Below the pieces are notes generated by a model. That model searched no databases, was not told where the DNA came from, and saw nothing but the letters and a program-made list of their open reading frames with translations. From CAYMCO01 sp964388955 (GTDB taxonomy: Bacteria > Chloroflexota > Anaerolineae > Anaerolineales > E44-bin32), in contig CAYMCO010000047.1 of the NCBI GenBank assembly GCA_964388955.1, positions 1-30,111 of the forward strand: 30,111 nucleotides of DNA. The letters are read 5' to 3'. This document shows, piece after piece, positions 1-8,277 of the stretch. Both the position numbers and the translations under genes were made by a program. Position 1 is the first letter of the stretch. Every line of letters begins with the position of its first letter.

Positions 1-71
1 AGAAGTTCGCGAGTTGCCCCGCGCATCGTCAATGTGGCCGCTCGGGGCAGGGGCAATCTGGCCCCCTCTCA

Positions 72-98
72 GCAGTCCGCCAATTCATTGGCGGCTGC
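72..98. repeat. Inverted repeat with 8-bp perfect core
   Basis: CCGCCAAT (77-84) and ATTGGCGG (87-94) form a perfect 8-bp stem around TC. It extends to GCAG (72-75) pairing with CTGC (95-98) if T76 is bulged. No T-run follows on either strand, so it is not a typical intrinsic terminator. Its role is unknown; an RNA structure in an unseen leader or a protein site are both possible. Confidence 0.5.
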
Positions 99-334
99 GA
101 AGCAGGTTCGTTTCAGAATTCGCCGGTGCGGTTCCCCTCTCTCGCCACATGATCTCGCTGCCCCATCGCCGGGAGCATCTCACCGGCTGGCACCGGCCCG
201 CTGACAAATCGGCGGACTCCGGGCCCCTCACCCGCCCTCCCTCATCACCGAGCGACCCGTTCGCAGAGGCATTGCATGCAATGTCTCTACGCGATGCCCT
301 GGATAGCAGCCCTCCGGACACGAACGCGCCAGCC

Positions 335-358
335 GAAAGGCGGCTAGCAAAGCCGCCC
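335..358 (-). terminator. Possible intrinsic terminator of the beta-oxidation operon
   Basis: Read on the minus strand, GGCGGCT, a 5-nt loop and AGCCGCC (stem arms 351-357 and 339-345) are followed by TTTCGG. The perfect 7-bp GC-rich stem lies about 75 nt past the stop of the SCP2 gene, the last gene of the leftward operon. The U-tract is only three bases, so termination may be partial. Confidence 0.45.
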
Positions 359-432
359 TACAGATAGGCTTGCGGCCGGGAGGTCCTTGTCGAATCCCAG
401 AGCCCAAAGCGCATCGCGCATGCCGCACAGCG

Positions 433-771
433 CTAATCCGCCGGCAACTTGAAGAAATTCATCAGCTTCATGGCCAGATTGAGGTCCCCCCTCAACTTCA
501 GTTTGCCACCGGCGAAGGCGCTCATGGCGTTGAGCTTGCCCGTGAGAATATCCAGATAGTCCTGGGATTCAGCCGTTAACACCAAATTCGGATCCTCGGC
601 GACCCCTTTCTCCACCGCACACTGCCCGTCGGCAATGCGCACGATCCAATCGCCTGGCTCCTCGCCGGAAAGATGATACTGAACAACTGCTTCCACGCCT
701 TCCGCTTTCTCCGGAACGAACGCCTTCGGCATCCTGTTCATCACCGTCTCGATGTTGAGCTCTTCGGCCAT
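433..771 (-). CDS. SCP2 sterol-binding-domain protein
   Basis: A 112-residue single-domain protein of the SCP2 family, small soluble proteins that hold fatty acids, acyl-CoAs or sterols in a hydrophobic tunnel. The C-terminal half carries the typical pattern: a hydrophobic strand with DPNLVLTAE, then a helix, then AFAGGKLKLRGDLNLAMKL before the end. The ATG at 771 is chosen because a strong AGGAGG lies just upstream; a longer reading would add 12 residues ahead of it with no such site. It is the last gene of the leftward beta-oxidation operon, 87 nt after the thiolase. I infer a lipid or acyl-CoA carrier or binding role for the pathway. The ligand cannot be told from sequence. Confidence 0.88.
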   Translation of the reverse strand: MAEELNIETVMNRMPKAFVPEKAEGVEAVVQYHLSGEEPGDWIVRIADGQCAVEKGVAEDPNLVLTAESQDYLDILTGKLNAMSAFAGGKLKLRGDLNLAMKLMNFFKLPAD

Positions 772-858
772 CTCGCCCTCCTGGTTTCTGGTCCCGCACA
801 CAGCCATTCTTCAGCCGATCCGGAGGCGACCTCTCGCCCGCATCGGATTGCCCTACCG

Positions 859-2022
859 TCACAGAAACTCAAATATCCCGGCGGCGCCCATTCCCCCCCC
901 GATACACATCGTGACCATCCCGTAGTGGATTCCCCTTCGGACCCCCTCATACATAAGCTGAACGCTCAACTTGGCGCCGGTGGCTCCCAGCGGGTGCCCC
1001 AACGCGATCGCACCGCCATTCACGTTGAGCCTATGCGTGTCGATCTCCAAGGTGCGGATCACGGCCAAACTCTGTGAAGCGAAGGCCTCGTTCAGTTCGA
1101 TCAGATCCATTTGATCCAGATCCAGCCCGGCCCGCTTGAGAGCTGCGGGCACCGCCTCCACCGGTCCGATGCCCATGATTTGTGGAGGCACACCCGCGAC
1201 GGCATAACCCACAAAGCGCATCTTGGGCTTCACTCCGAGTTCCGTTGCTTTGCCCGAGCTCATGATCACCACCGCCGCCGCCCCGTCGGATAGCGGAGAC
1301 GAATTCCCCGCCGTCACCGATCCCGCCGGTGAGAACGCGGGCTTCAGCTTGGCCAGGACCTCCAGGCTCGTGTCGCGCCGGACCAGTTCGTCCTGATCAA
1401 AGATCGTGGTTTCCGGCCCATCCCGGCGGACCGTTTCCACTTCCAGGGGCACAATTTGCTCGTCGAAACGCCCCGCGTCCTGCGCCTTGCCAGCCTTTAT
1501 GTGGCTTTCGTAGGCGAATTGGTCCATATCTTCGCGGGAGATCCTGTATTTCTGCACCACATTCTCTGCCGTCTGCCCCATACTGACATAGACCTGTGGC
1601 ATGTCGCGCACGATATCGAGGTGCGGGCTCAGACGGAACCCTGTCATGGGGACCATGCTCATACTCTCTACCCCCCCGGCGATGATTACATCCGCTCCTC
1701 CGGCGATCACCCGCTCGCAGGATTGAGCGATGCTCTGCAAACCGGAGGAGCAGAACCGGTTCACGGTCATGGCGGGTACAGAGTCCGGGAATCCGGCGTA
1801 CAGGGAGACGATGCGCGCCAGGTTCATCCCCTGGCTGCCTTCCGGAAAAGCACATCCGAGCACGATATCGTCCACCAGCCCCTTGTCCAGCGCACCCGCT
1901 CGATCCCAGGCGGCGTTGACGGCCGCAGCAGCCATATCCTCCGGGCGGAGGGAGCGCAACGTTCCCTTCTTGGCCCGCCCCACCGCGGTGCGGGCTCCGG
2001 ACACAATCACAGCTTCTGTCAT
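859..2022 (-). CDS. fadA: Acetyl-CoA C-acyltransferase (3-ketoacyl-CoA thiolase)
   Basis: A 387-residue thiolase that cleaves 3-ketoacyl-CoA with CoA to give acetyl-CoA and a shortened acyl-CoA, the last step of beta-oxidation. The catalytic residues are visible: nucleophile Cys91 in NRFCSSGLQS, His343 in ALGHPLGATG and Cys373 in MCIGGGMGAAG. The length is that of the family. The ATG at 2022 is preferred over one ten codons upstream because GGAGG precedes it closely. It lies 49 nt after the FadN-type gene, the same pairing as fadN-fadA in Bacillus. It could also accept acetoacetyl-CoA, but the neighbours favour the degradative role. Confidence 0.96.
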   Translation of the reverse strand: MTEAVIVSGARTAVGRAKKGTLRSLRPEDMAAAAVNAAWDRAGALDKGLVDDIVLGCAFPEGSQGMNLARIVSLYAGFPDSVPAMTVNRFCSSGLQSIAQSCERVIAGGADVIIAGGVESMSMVPMTGFRLSPHLDIVRDMPQVYVSMGQTAENVVQKYRISREDMDQFAYESHIKAGKAQDAGRFDEQIVPLEVETVRRDGPETTIFDQDELVRRDTSLEVLAKLKPAFSPAGSVTAGNSSPLSDGAAAVVIMSSGKATELGVKPKMRFVGYAVAGVPPQIMGIGPVEAVPAALKRAGLDLDQMDLIELNEAFASQSLAVIRTLEIDTHRLNVNGGAIALGHPLGATGAKLSVQLMYEGVRRGIHYGMVTMCIGGGMGAAGIFEFL

Positions 2023-2071
2023 CGATCCGCCTCCATCTCTCACTTGCTCCAATATTCCATCGCCGCGAGAT

Positions 2072-4528
2072 TCAGTTCCGAAGCGGCTTGTTGTGCTCTA
2101 ATATGTGCGCCATGCGCGCCTGACTTTTCTCCTCATGACAAAGATCGACAAAGGCCCGACGCTCGAGATCCAGAATATACACCTCGGGCACCCAGTCCGG
2201 CTCCGTGATCTCTCCCCCCGCCAGGACCCAGGCGAGCTTGTTGGAGACGACGCCATCATGCTCCGTCGCCCAACCGGCCTCGACCATCGCCCATACCCCG
2301 GCCTCCATCAAGCCCAGCAGATCCCTGCCACCCACATAGATCCGCTCCGGCCTCGGCGGCTCGTACCCCGCCGCCAACATCCCCAAGGCCCCCCGCTTGG
2401 CCTCCGAGAGCAGATAGTCCTGGTTCATGACAACCCTATCTCCGGGGCCAAGATAGCCGAGCCCAAAGGCCTCGTGGGCGCCGGTGGAGACCTTGGCGGT
2501 CGCCAATTGCATGAACACCTTCCGATACACTGAGACCGGATCGGCGTCCTCCACGCGCATGGCCGGATTGATCACCCGCCGCATGGTCTCTTTGGTCCCG
2601 CCACCCGCCGGGATGAGCCCCACCGTGCCCAGTTCGACCAATCCGATGAAGCTCTCAGCGGCGGCCACGCGGCGGCTGCATGCCATGATGACCTCCGCGC
2701 CCCCGGCGAGAGTCATCCCGTGCGGCGCGGCTACAATCGGCTTGGGAAAGTAGCGCATGCGCATCAAGGTGGACTGCATGTTCCGCACCCCCTCATCGAT
2801 CTGGTCAAACAGACCCTGCTGGGCGGCCATCCATATGACGAAGACGTTCGCCCCCGCCGAAAAGTGTCTGCCCTCGTTGCCGATCACCAGGGCGTCAAAC
2901 TGACCGTCCTCGGCGGCATCCATGGCATAGGTCAACATGTCGAAGATATCCTGATCCAGCGAGTTGGCCTTGCTGTGGAACTCCACCAAGCCCACACCGT
3001 CCCCCATATCGATCAGGCTGCAGGAGGCGTTGCGTTTCACCAGCGATTCCGGCTCCGCTTTCACCATCTCCAGCGTCAGCACGCGATCATCTTTGGGAAG
3101 CCGGACATGCTTCTTCGCATCCAGGTCGTAGTACGCCACGATACGCCCGTTCTCATAACGATAGAAACTCCCCGCTCCGGCGGAGATCATTTCGTCCACC
3201 CATGAGGCAACCTCGATGCCACCCTCCCGCAGCGCCTGCCTCGTCTCCTCAAGCCCCAGGGCGTCCCAAATCTCGAACAGCCCGATGTCGCGTGCAAAGC
3301 CCCAACGCATGGCTCGGTCTATATCGATCACCCGGTCCGCTATTTCGGGCACTCGCCGAGAGGCATATCCCAAGGCGAAGGCGGTAATGGACCACAGATA
3401 TTGGGCCAGCCCGCGAGTTTCATCGGAGGCTTCTTCGTTCCTACGCTGATCTACTATCCAGCGGTAGCGCTCCTTGAGATCCTTGATCTTCTTGCCTTTG
3501 TCCACGATCTCCAAGTCGGGCTTTTGAGGTGGCTGGTGTTCCATGGTATCTGGATTCAGAACCCAATACTTCTTCTTACCATCCTCCCCGACGACCTTCT
3601 TGTAGAAGCCAGCCCCGGTCTTGTTCCCCAATAGTCTGCGATCCAGCATCCTCCCTATCAACTGCACGGAAGCCTCGTGCGTCAAAACATCGCGCGTCTC
3701 ATCATCGGGTATCAGTTCATACAGATTCCGGCCCACATGCGCGGCGATGTCGTTGCCCACGAGGTCCCGCAACCGGAAGGTGGCCGTCTTGGGCCGCCCG
3801 ATCAGCTCGCCGGTGATGGCATCAACCTTCTCAATGCTGATGTCGTGGTCCAATGCGTATGCGACATCGTACGCGCTGGTGACGGAAAAAATGCGATTGG
3901 CGATGAAATTGGGGGTGTCTTTGCACACCACCACGCCCTTGCCCAACCGCTCTTGGCCGAAGCGCACCATATACTTCCTTACCTCGTCCAACGTGCGCTG
4001 ATGCGGGATGATCTCCAGCAGTTTCAGCCAGCGCGGCGGATTGAAGAAGTGGGTCCCAAGGAAATGCTCCTGGAACCCCCGCCCCCGTCCCGCAGCGATC
4101 GCGTTTATGGGAAGGCCGGAGGTATTCGTCGAGACGATGCAGTCCTCAGTCCGCACATCCTCGATGCGCGCAAACAGCCCTTGCTTGACCTTCAGGTTCT
4201 CAACGATGACCTCTATGATCCAATCCATCTTCGCCAATTGGTCAAAGTCGTCTTCCAGATTTCCAAGGGTCACCAAACGCGCCGAGTCCTCACTGAACAC
4301 TGATGGTGGGCGCGACTTCGTGACCGCCTTCCAGCCGGCCTCTACAATGCGGTTCCGGACCTGCCGATCCTCTAGGCTCAAGCCGGCAGCCTCCTCCTCT
4401 GGGGTCAATTCTTCAGGAGCGATGTCCAGCAGCAAGGTGGGGATCCCGACCCCGGCCAGCAGCGCAGCGATCCCTCCCCCCATGGTCCCCGATCCGATGA
4501 CCGCCGCCTTCCTTATGCGATATCCCAT
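2072..4528 (-). CDS. fadN: FadN-type 3-hydroxyacyl-CoA dehydrogenase / enoyl-CoA hydratase
   Basis: An 818-residue bifunctional enzyme for hydration of enoyl-CoA and NAD-dependent oxidation of 3-hydroxyacyl-CoA. The N-terminal Rossmann domain has GSGTMGGG (12-19). The dehydrogenase pair is His160 (GTHFFNP) and Glu172 (LLEIIP). 3HCDH C-terminal domains follow (about 205-310, then a second at about 380-460). A crotonase domain fills about 500-720, with the oxyanion loop SAGAN (557-561) and likely catalytic Glu612 and Glu632. Dehydrogenase first and hydratase second is the reverse of E. coli FadB and matches Bacillus FadN/YusL (about 790 aa). The ATG at 4528 has AGGAG seven bases upstream; the 13-codon longer reading lacks a better site. 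A 174-nt spacer precedes it, in which I see no clear promoter. Confidence 0.95.
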   Translation of the reverse strand: MGYRIRKAAVIGSGTMGGGIAALLAGVGIPTLLLDIAPEELTPEEEAAGLSLEDRQVRNRIVEAGWKAVTKSRPPSVFSEDSARLVTLGNLEDDFDQLAKMDWIIEVIVENLKVKQGLFARIEDVRTEDCIVSTNTSGLPINAIAAGRGRGFQEHFLGTHFFNPPRWLKLLEIIPHQRTLDEVRKYMVRFGQERLGKGVVVCKDTPNFIANRIFSVTSAYDVAYALDHDISIEKVDAITGELIGRPKTATFRLRDLVGNDIAAHVGRNLYELIPDDETRDVLTHEASVQLIGRMLDRRLLGNKTGAGFYKKVVGEDGKKKYWVLNPDTMEHQPPQKPDLEIVDKGKKIKDLKERYRWIVDQRRNEEASDETRGLAQYLWSITAFALGYASRRVPEIADRVIDIDRAMRWGFARDIGLFEIWDALGLEETRQALREGGIEVASWVDEMISAGAGSFYRYENGRIVAYYDLDAKKHVRLPKDDRVLTLEMVKAEPESLVKRNASCSLIDMGDGVGLVEFHSKANSLDQDIFDMLTYAMDAAEDGQFDALVIGNEGRHFSAGANVFVIWMAAQQGLFDQIDEGVRNMQSTLMRMRYFPKPIVAAPHGMTLAGGAEVIMACSRRVAAAESFIGLVELGTVGLIPAGGGTKETMRRVINPAMRVEDADPVSVYRKVFMQLATAKVSTGAHEAFGLGYLGPGDRVVMNQDYLLSEAKRGALGMLAAGYEPPRPERIYVGGRDLLGLMEAGVWAMVEAGWATEHDGVVSNKLAWVLAGGEITEPDWVPEVYILDLERRAFVDLCHEEKSQARMAHILEHNKPLRN

Positions 4529-4702
4529 TGCAGTTCTCCTCATGTTTCTCGCCTTCATCCAACCCAAGCCGGGGTCATCCCGGGCCGCGATGTGAATCTG
4601 GTGGTCTGTCTACGATCAATTGAAAGCTTCTCCGCCAGCAGTTGCAGGGCGCAGCGAGCTGCACCCGCACAGGGAACCGAGCGAATGATCATTGACGCAG
4701 AT

Positions 4703-5947
4703 CTAGTTAAGCTCCTTGCGCGTATAGCCCAGGATGCGCCGGGCGACAACCATGCGATTGATCTGCCCCGTCCCTTCGAAGATGTCATTGATCTTGGCAT
4801 CTCGCATCCACTTCTCCACCAGAAGCTCGCGGGAGTAGCCCAGCGGCCCCAGCAGTTCGACCGCCCGCTGGGTGATCTTGGTCACCACGTCTCCGGCGCG
4901 GACCTTGGACATGGACGCCTCCAGGGTGTTTGCTTTGCGCTGGTCGGCCATCCAGACCGCTTTTAGCGTCAACAACCATGCCGAGCGCAGCATGACCTCC
5001 ATGTCGATGACTTCGCGTTCGAGATTCGTCATTCTGGACCTCGGGAGCCCGTATCGGAGGGTGACGCCGCTCTCCGCCAGCTTCTCCTGCAGTATCTCCA
5101 GCGCGGCGCGAGCGATTCCCAAGGCAGATGCGGCGACCAACGGTCGCGTAGCATCGAAGGTTGCCATGGCGCCCTTGAAACCCTCCGTAGTCTTTTCCTC
5201 GACCTCGGCGCTGCCAAGGATATTCTCGAGGGGAACGCGGCAGTCCTCCAGCAACACCGATACGGTGTCGCTGGCCCGAATGCCCATCTTCTCCTCCAGC
5301 TTGGTCACCTTGCAGCCGGGGGTGCCGGATTCCACTACGAAAGGCCGCATCCCCTTTCGTCCTGCGTTGGGATCGATGGTGGCCCACACGACGATGAAGC
5401 CGGGAGTGTCCACCAGCGCTTTGTGCCCGGCGGTGATGAAGATCTTCTCCCCATTGAGCACCCACTCGTCTCCATCCCGGACCGCCCGGCAGCGGATGGC
5501 GGCCGTATCCGAGCCGGCCCCCGGCTCAGTCATCGCCATTGCGGAAAATACGGGCTCCTCGGCCCCGAACCGGCTCAGGAAGCGCTTCTTCTGCTCGCTC
5601 GTCCCGGTGGCCTCCACCGCCGCGCCGCCCAAACCGCCTCCGGGTGTGCATAGGTAGATCCCTGCGTCTCCCCAGGAGAGCATCTCGATCATGTGCGCCA
5701 TGCGCTGGTAGGCGATGCTGGGGCGGCGTCTCTCCCTTTCTTCCGCCTTCTCCGGTTTTTCGCTCGGGGTCAACTGTCCCATCCCTGTGGCGCGCATGGC
5801 GTTGTGCATGAAGGTGATGTAATCCCACGGAATCTCATGCTCATGCTCGTCGAAGTAGCGCGCCACGGGCCGCATCATGTTCTCCGCCACCGTCTCCATC
5901 ATGGTGTCCGTCTTGACAATGCTATCGGGTTTCTCAAAGCTGATCAT
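4703..5947 (-). CDS. Acyl-CoA dehydrogenase, catalytic type
   Basis: A 414-residue FAD enzyme that introduces the alpha-beta double bond into acyl-CoA. It has the flavin/substrate motif TEPGAGSD (140-147), the strand WVLNGEKIFITAG, and near the C-terminus DIFEGTGQINRMVVARRIL, whose Glu391 fits the catalytic base. The ATG at 5947 follows a near-ideal GAAAGGAGG; a longer frame starts 20 codons earlier without one. It lies 82 nt downstream of a second, degenerate acyl-CoA dehydrogenase gene and upstream of fadN, so it supplies the first beta-oxidation step. Chain-length preference cannot be read. Electrons probably go to an electron-transfer flavoprotein, which is not encoded here. Confidence 0.95.
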   Translation of the reverse strand: MISFEKPDSIVKTDTMMETVAENMMRPVARYFDEHEHEIPWDYITFMHNAMRATGMGQLTPSEKPEKAEERERRRPSIAYQRMAHMIEMLSWGDAGIYLCTPGGGLGGAAVEATGTSEQKKRFLSRFGAEEPVFSAMAMTEPGAGSDTAAIRCRAVRDGDEWVLNGEKIFITAGHKALVDTPGFIVVWATIDPNAGRKGMRPFVVESGTPGCKVTKLEEKMGIRASDTVSVLLEDCRVPLENILGSAEVEEKTTEGFKGAMATFDATRPLVAASALGIARAALEILQEKLAESGVTLRYGLPRSRMTNLEREVIDMEVMLRSAWLLTLKAVWMADQRKANTLEASMSKVRAGDVVTKITQRAVELLGPLGYSRELLVEKWMRDAKINDIFEGTGQINRMVVARRILGYTRKELN

Positions 5948-6029
5948 CCGGCCCCTCCTTTCCTGTGGACACTCAGGCCATTCCCCTGCTCGACGCCCCT
6001 CAGACATCTCTGCAGACCCGGTTCTCCCG

Positions 6030-7127
6030 CTACACCATGGCCAAGCCAGTGAAGGCCGGAAAACCGCGGCCGTTGCGCATCCACATTTCGACCGGGTGCT
6101 CCCGGATATACCCGTGCCCTCCCAGGATCTGCACTGCCCGGTCCGTCACCATCATAGCCATGTCGCTGGCACCCGTGAGGGCCAAATAGGCGGACTTGAC
6201 CGCCTCCTCATGCTTGCCCGCGTCTAGCTGCCAGGCGGCTTCCCAACCCAGAAGCCGGATGGCCTCGATTTCTGTGATCATCTCGGCGAGCATGAAGGCG
6301 ATGGACTGCTTCTGTGCGATGAATTCCCCAAATGCCCTCCGTTCTTTGGCATACGCCAGGGCATATTCATGGGCTGCCTTGCTGACACCCACGGCCATGG
6401 AGGTCAGCGCGACCTGAGAGGCAGCGACCACTCGCCGGGAGTCGAAGCCATCCTCGCCACCCAGGCGCGCCTCGAGCGGAAGGCGCGCCCCGTCCAACCT
6501 CAGACGGTACGTGGGCAGCCCCTTGAGGCCCATCAGGGCCTCCCGGTCCCCCACATGGAGGCCCTCAGATTCGGCAGGCACGATGAAAGCCTGGGGCTCT
6601 CCTTCGTACTCGGCGTAGACCAGAAAGGCTTCTGCCCGGTCAGCATAGGGTACGTAGGTTTTCTCACCCTGGATGTTGAACTCCTCCCCTTCGCGACGGG
6701 CGGTGGTCTTGAGATCGGCCGGATCGAAGTCAAACTGCGCCTCGATGAGCGCCGTGCAAAACGGCCGCCATTCGCCCTCGATCACCGATGGGATCCAGCG
6801 CGCTTTTTGTTCTTCGGTTCCGCCGATCAAAATCGGCAAGACGAAGGTACCCGGCAGCATCACAGCCATTGCCCCCGCCAAATCCCCCGCGGCCAGTTCC
6901 TCGGCGGCCAAGGAACCGGTGACGGCGGAGCGCTCCCCGAAACCTCCGTAGGCCTCGGGCACGCTGGCTTGCAGCAGACCCAACTCCCATCCTTTCTGGA
7001 TCAGCGCCTCGGGCACCTCACCGGCCTCGTCCGCCTCCCGGGCTGCGGGGTAGAGATCATTCTCGGCGAATCGCCTGGCAGCGTCGATCAGCATTCTCTG
7101 CTCTTCATCGGGTTCAAAAGAATACAT
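6030..7127 (-). CDS. Acyl-CoA dehydrogenase-family protein lacking key active-site motifs
   Basis: A 365-residue protein with the acyl-CoA dehydrogenase fold: an N-terminal helical domain, a middle beta domain, and the C-terminal helical landmarks YAKERRAFGEFIAQKQSIAFML (from 259, Arg/Gly/Gln conserved) and GGHGYIREHPVEMWMRN (336-352). The usual TEPxAGSD is replaced by CTALIEAQFDFDPADL (124-139). The C-terminal loop that normally reads EGT with the catalytic Glu is GFPAFTGLAMV and ends the protein. The ATG at 7127 has AAAGGAGGAG upstream. It sits next to a normal family member. A catalytically silent partner subunit of an unequal heteromer is inferred; a divergent active enzyme is the alternative. 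Confidence 0.88.
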   Translation of the reverse strand: MYSFEPDEEQRMLIDAARRFAENDLYPAAREADEAGEVPEALIQKGWELGLLQASVPEAYGGFGERSAVTGSLAAEELAAGDLAGAMAVMLPGTFVLPILIGGTEEQKARWIPSVIEGEWRPFCTALIEAQFDFDPADLKTTARREGEEFNIQGEKTYVPYADRAEAFLVYAEYEGEPQAFIVPAESEGLHVGDREALMGLKGLPTYRLRLDGARLPLEARLGGEDGFDSRRVVAASQVALTSMAVGVSKAAHEYALAYAKERRAFGEFIAQKQSIAFMLAEMITEIEAIRLLGWEAAWQLDAGKHEEAVKSAYLALTGASDMAMMVTDRAVQILGGHGYIREHPVEMWMRNGRGFPAFTGLAMV

Positions 7128-7230
7128 GGTCGCTCCTCCTTTTTCGCTCACGGCTTGGCGATCCGCTGCAGGACGTCGGCCCCCAGCCACCGTTTGCATT
7201 CGATGCCTCCCTCCGGCGCCGAGACCCCCG

Positions 7231-8277
7231 CTAGGCGGGGCCATGTATCAATGGGATCGCCGATGGCTCGCTTCGGACATAGCGCATCGGGGCTTCCGGA
7301 TGAGTCTCGAGCGCACGCCAGTTTTCGATTCTCGCCCGGCCATGCTGGAGGAGATATTCCACGTGCGCCCCCGCCTCCTCGATGGCCAACAGTTCGTCAT
7401 AGCCTCCCAGGTGTCCGAACAAAGCATCTGCGACCTCGAGAATCGTCTTGGGCCCCTGCAGGAGGTCCAGCGTCGCTTCCAACCGCCCCTCATGCATGTC
7501 CTTGATTGCCAGGATGCGACCGCACAGGTCGTGAATCGGCGCCTCATGCCCCCCGAGTGTGAGGCGGATCTCCCCGCACCAAGGCAGCAGTTTATCCAGC
7601 GAATCGAGGTAGTGGCCGAGCCCAGTATAGGAGCTCAACCGCTCCGGCGATTGGTGCGGCGTGGTGGTCTCGAGTATGTGGTCCCCCGACAAGAGGATGT
7701 CGCCGACACGGAGCACAACATGCCCTGGGCAATGGCCGGGAACGTGGGTGGCCTTTATGGGGCCAATCCGCATACCAAGGCCCTCGTAAGTCGCGTCTAC
7801 TGGCACGGAGGAGAAGAGCTGCTTGGAAAGCAGGTACATTTCCATCAATTCGGCCAAACCCTCTTCGCCAACTCCCGCCTCCGCCAAGTATTCACGCAGG
7901 CGCCGAGCCATGAGGCCCAGGCGTTCTTCGTAGTTCCGCAGCACCCGCAGATCCAGCTCATGGATGACCAGTATCGCATCGGTGCGCTCAAGGACAGGCC
8001 TCAGCCCCCCGAAGTGATCGATGTGCCCGTGGGTGATCAGGATATGGGTGATATCGTTCCATCCCACGCGCTCTCCGAAAAGCCCATCCACCTGCTCCAT
8101 GTCCGCCTGCAGGTCCTCGTCGCTGCTTCCGAAACCCGAACCGACGTCCACCAGCGCCACCACCTCGCCCGCCAAGAGCAGATGGGCGTAACCCCAAAAC
8201 CCAGGGAACACCTCCATCGGCAGCCGATAGACAACAACCGAATCACCCGCGAGGAAGCGTGCCGGCGCCTCTCTCAC
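7231..8277 (-). CDS. Metallo-beta-lactamase-fold hydrolase with C-terminal winged-helix-like tail
   Basis: A 348-residue MBL-fold protein. Metal-binding residues are visible: THGHIDH (His83, His85, Asp87, His88), His182 in PGHCPGH, Asp199 in SGDH and His244 in GGHE, all in the family order. The last ~90 residues (LAIKDMHEGRLEATLDLL onward) are predicted helical, like the tail of LACTB2/glyoxalase-II-like hydrolases. It starts with GTG overlapping the TGA of the TetR gene (GTGA), so translation is coupled. Substrates of this fold are diverse. Position in a beta-oxidation operon suggests a thioester or ester substrate, but that is inference only. The next gene is about 100 nt away. Confidence 0.9.
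   Translation of the reverse strand: MREAPARFLAGDSVVVYRLPMEVFPGFWGYAHLLLAGEVVALVDVGSGFGSSDEDLQADMEQVDGLFGERVGWNDITHILITHGHIDHFGGLRPVLERTDAILVIHELDLRVLRNYEERLGLMARRLREYLAEAGVGEEGLAELMEMYLLSKQLFSSVPVDATYEGLGMRIGPIKATHVPGHCPGHVVLRVGDILLSGDHILETTTPHQSPERLSSYTGLGHYLDSLDKLLPWCGEIRLTLGGHEAPIHDLCGRILAIKDMHEGRLEATLDLLQGPKTILEVADALFGHLGGYDELLAIEEAGAHVEYLLQHGRARIENWRALETHPEAPMRYVRSEPSAIPLIHGPA

Larger units (their letters stand above)
1..432. other. Left-edge stretch without a supported gene
   Basis: This stretch lies downstream of the last gene of the beta-oxidation operon and runs to the window edge. Open frames exist on both strands, but they have no convincing ribosome-binding sites, no recognisable domain, and a Pro/Arg/Ser-rich composition typical of chance frames in GC-rich DNA. 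What can be seen are two hairpins (72-98 and 339-357), listed separately. It may hold the leader or promoter of a gene beyond the window. I cannot assign a function. Confidence 0.6.

Noticed and set aside
128..137. Minus-strand GGGGAACCGC resembling part of a T-box or cobalamin element
   Set aside because: The conserved AGGGTGG part of the T-box is absent, surrounding stems do not fit, and no cognate gene is visible downstream.
14..367. Open frame on the plus strand at the left edge
   Set aside because: Composition is Pro/Arg/Ser-rich, no ribosome-binding site, no domain, and it runs across the operon's likely terminator; looks like chance openness in GC-rich DNA.
1456..2208. Long plus-strand open frame opposite fadA
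   Set aside because: It lies fully antisense to a well-supported thiolase and has no recognisable domain.
4529..4702. Possible internal promoter ahead of fadN (TTGATC-like string)
   Set aside because: No acceptable -10 at a proper distance, so I do not call it.
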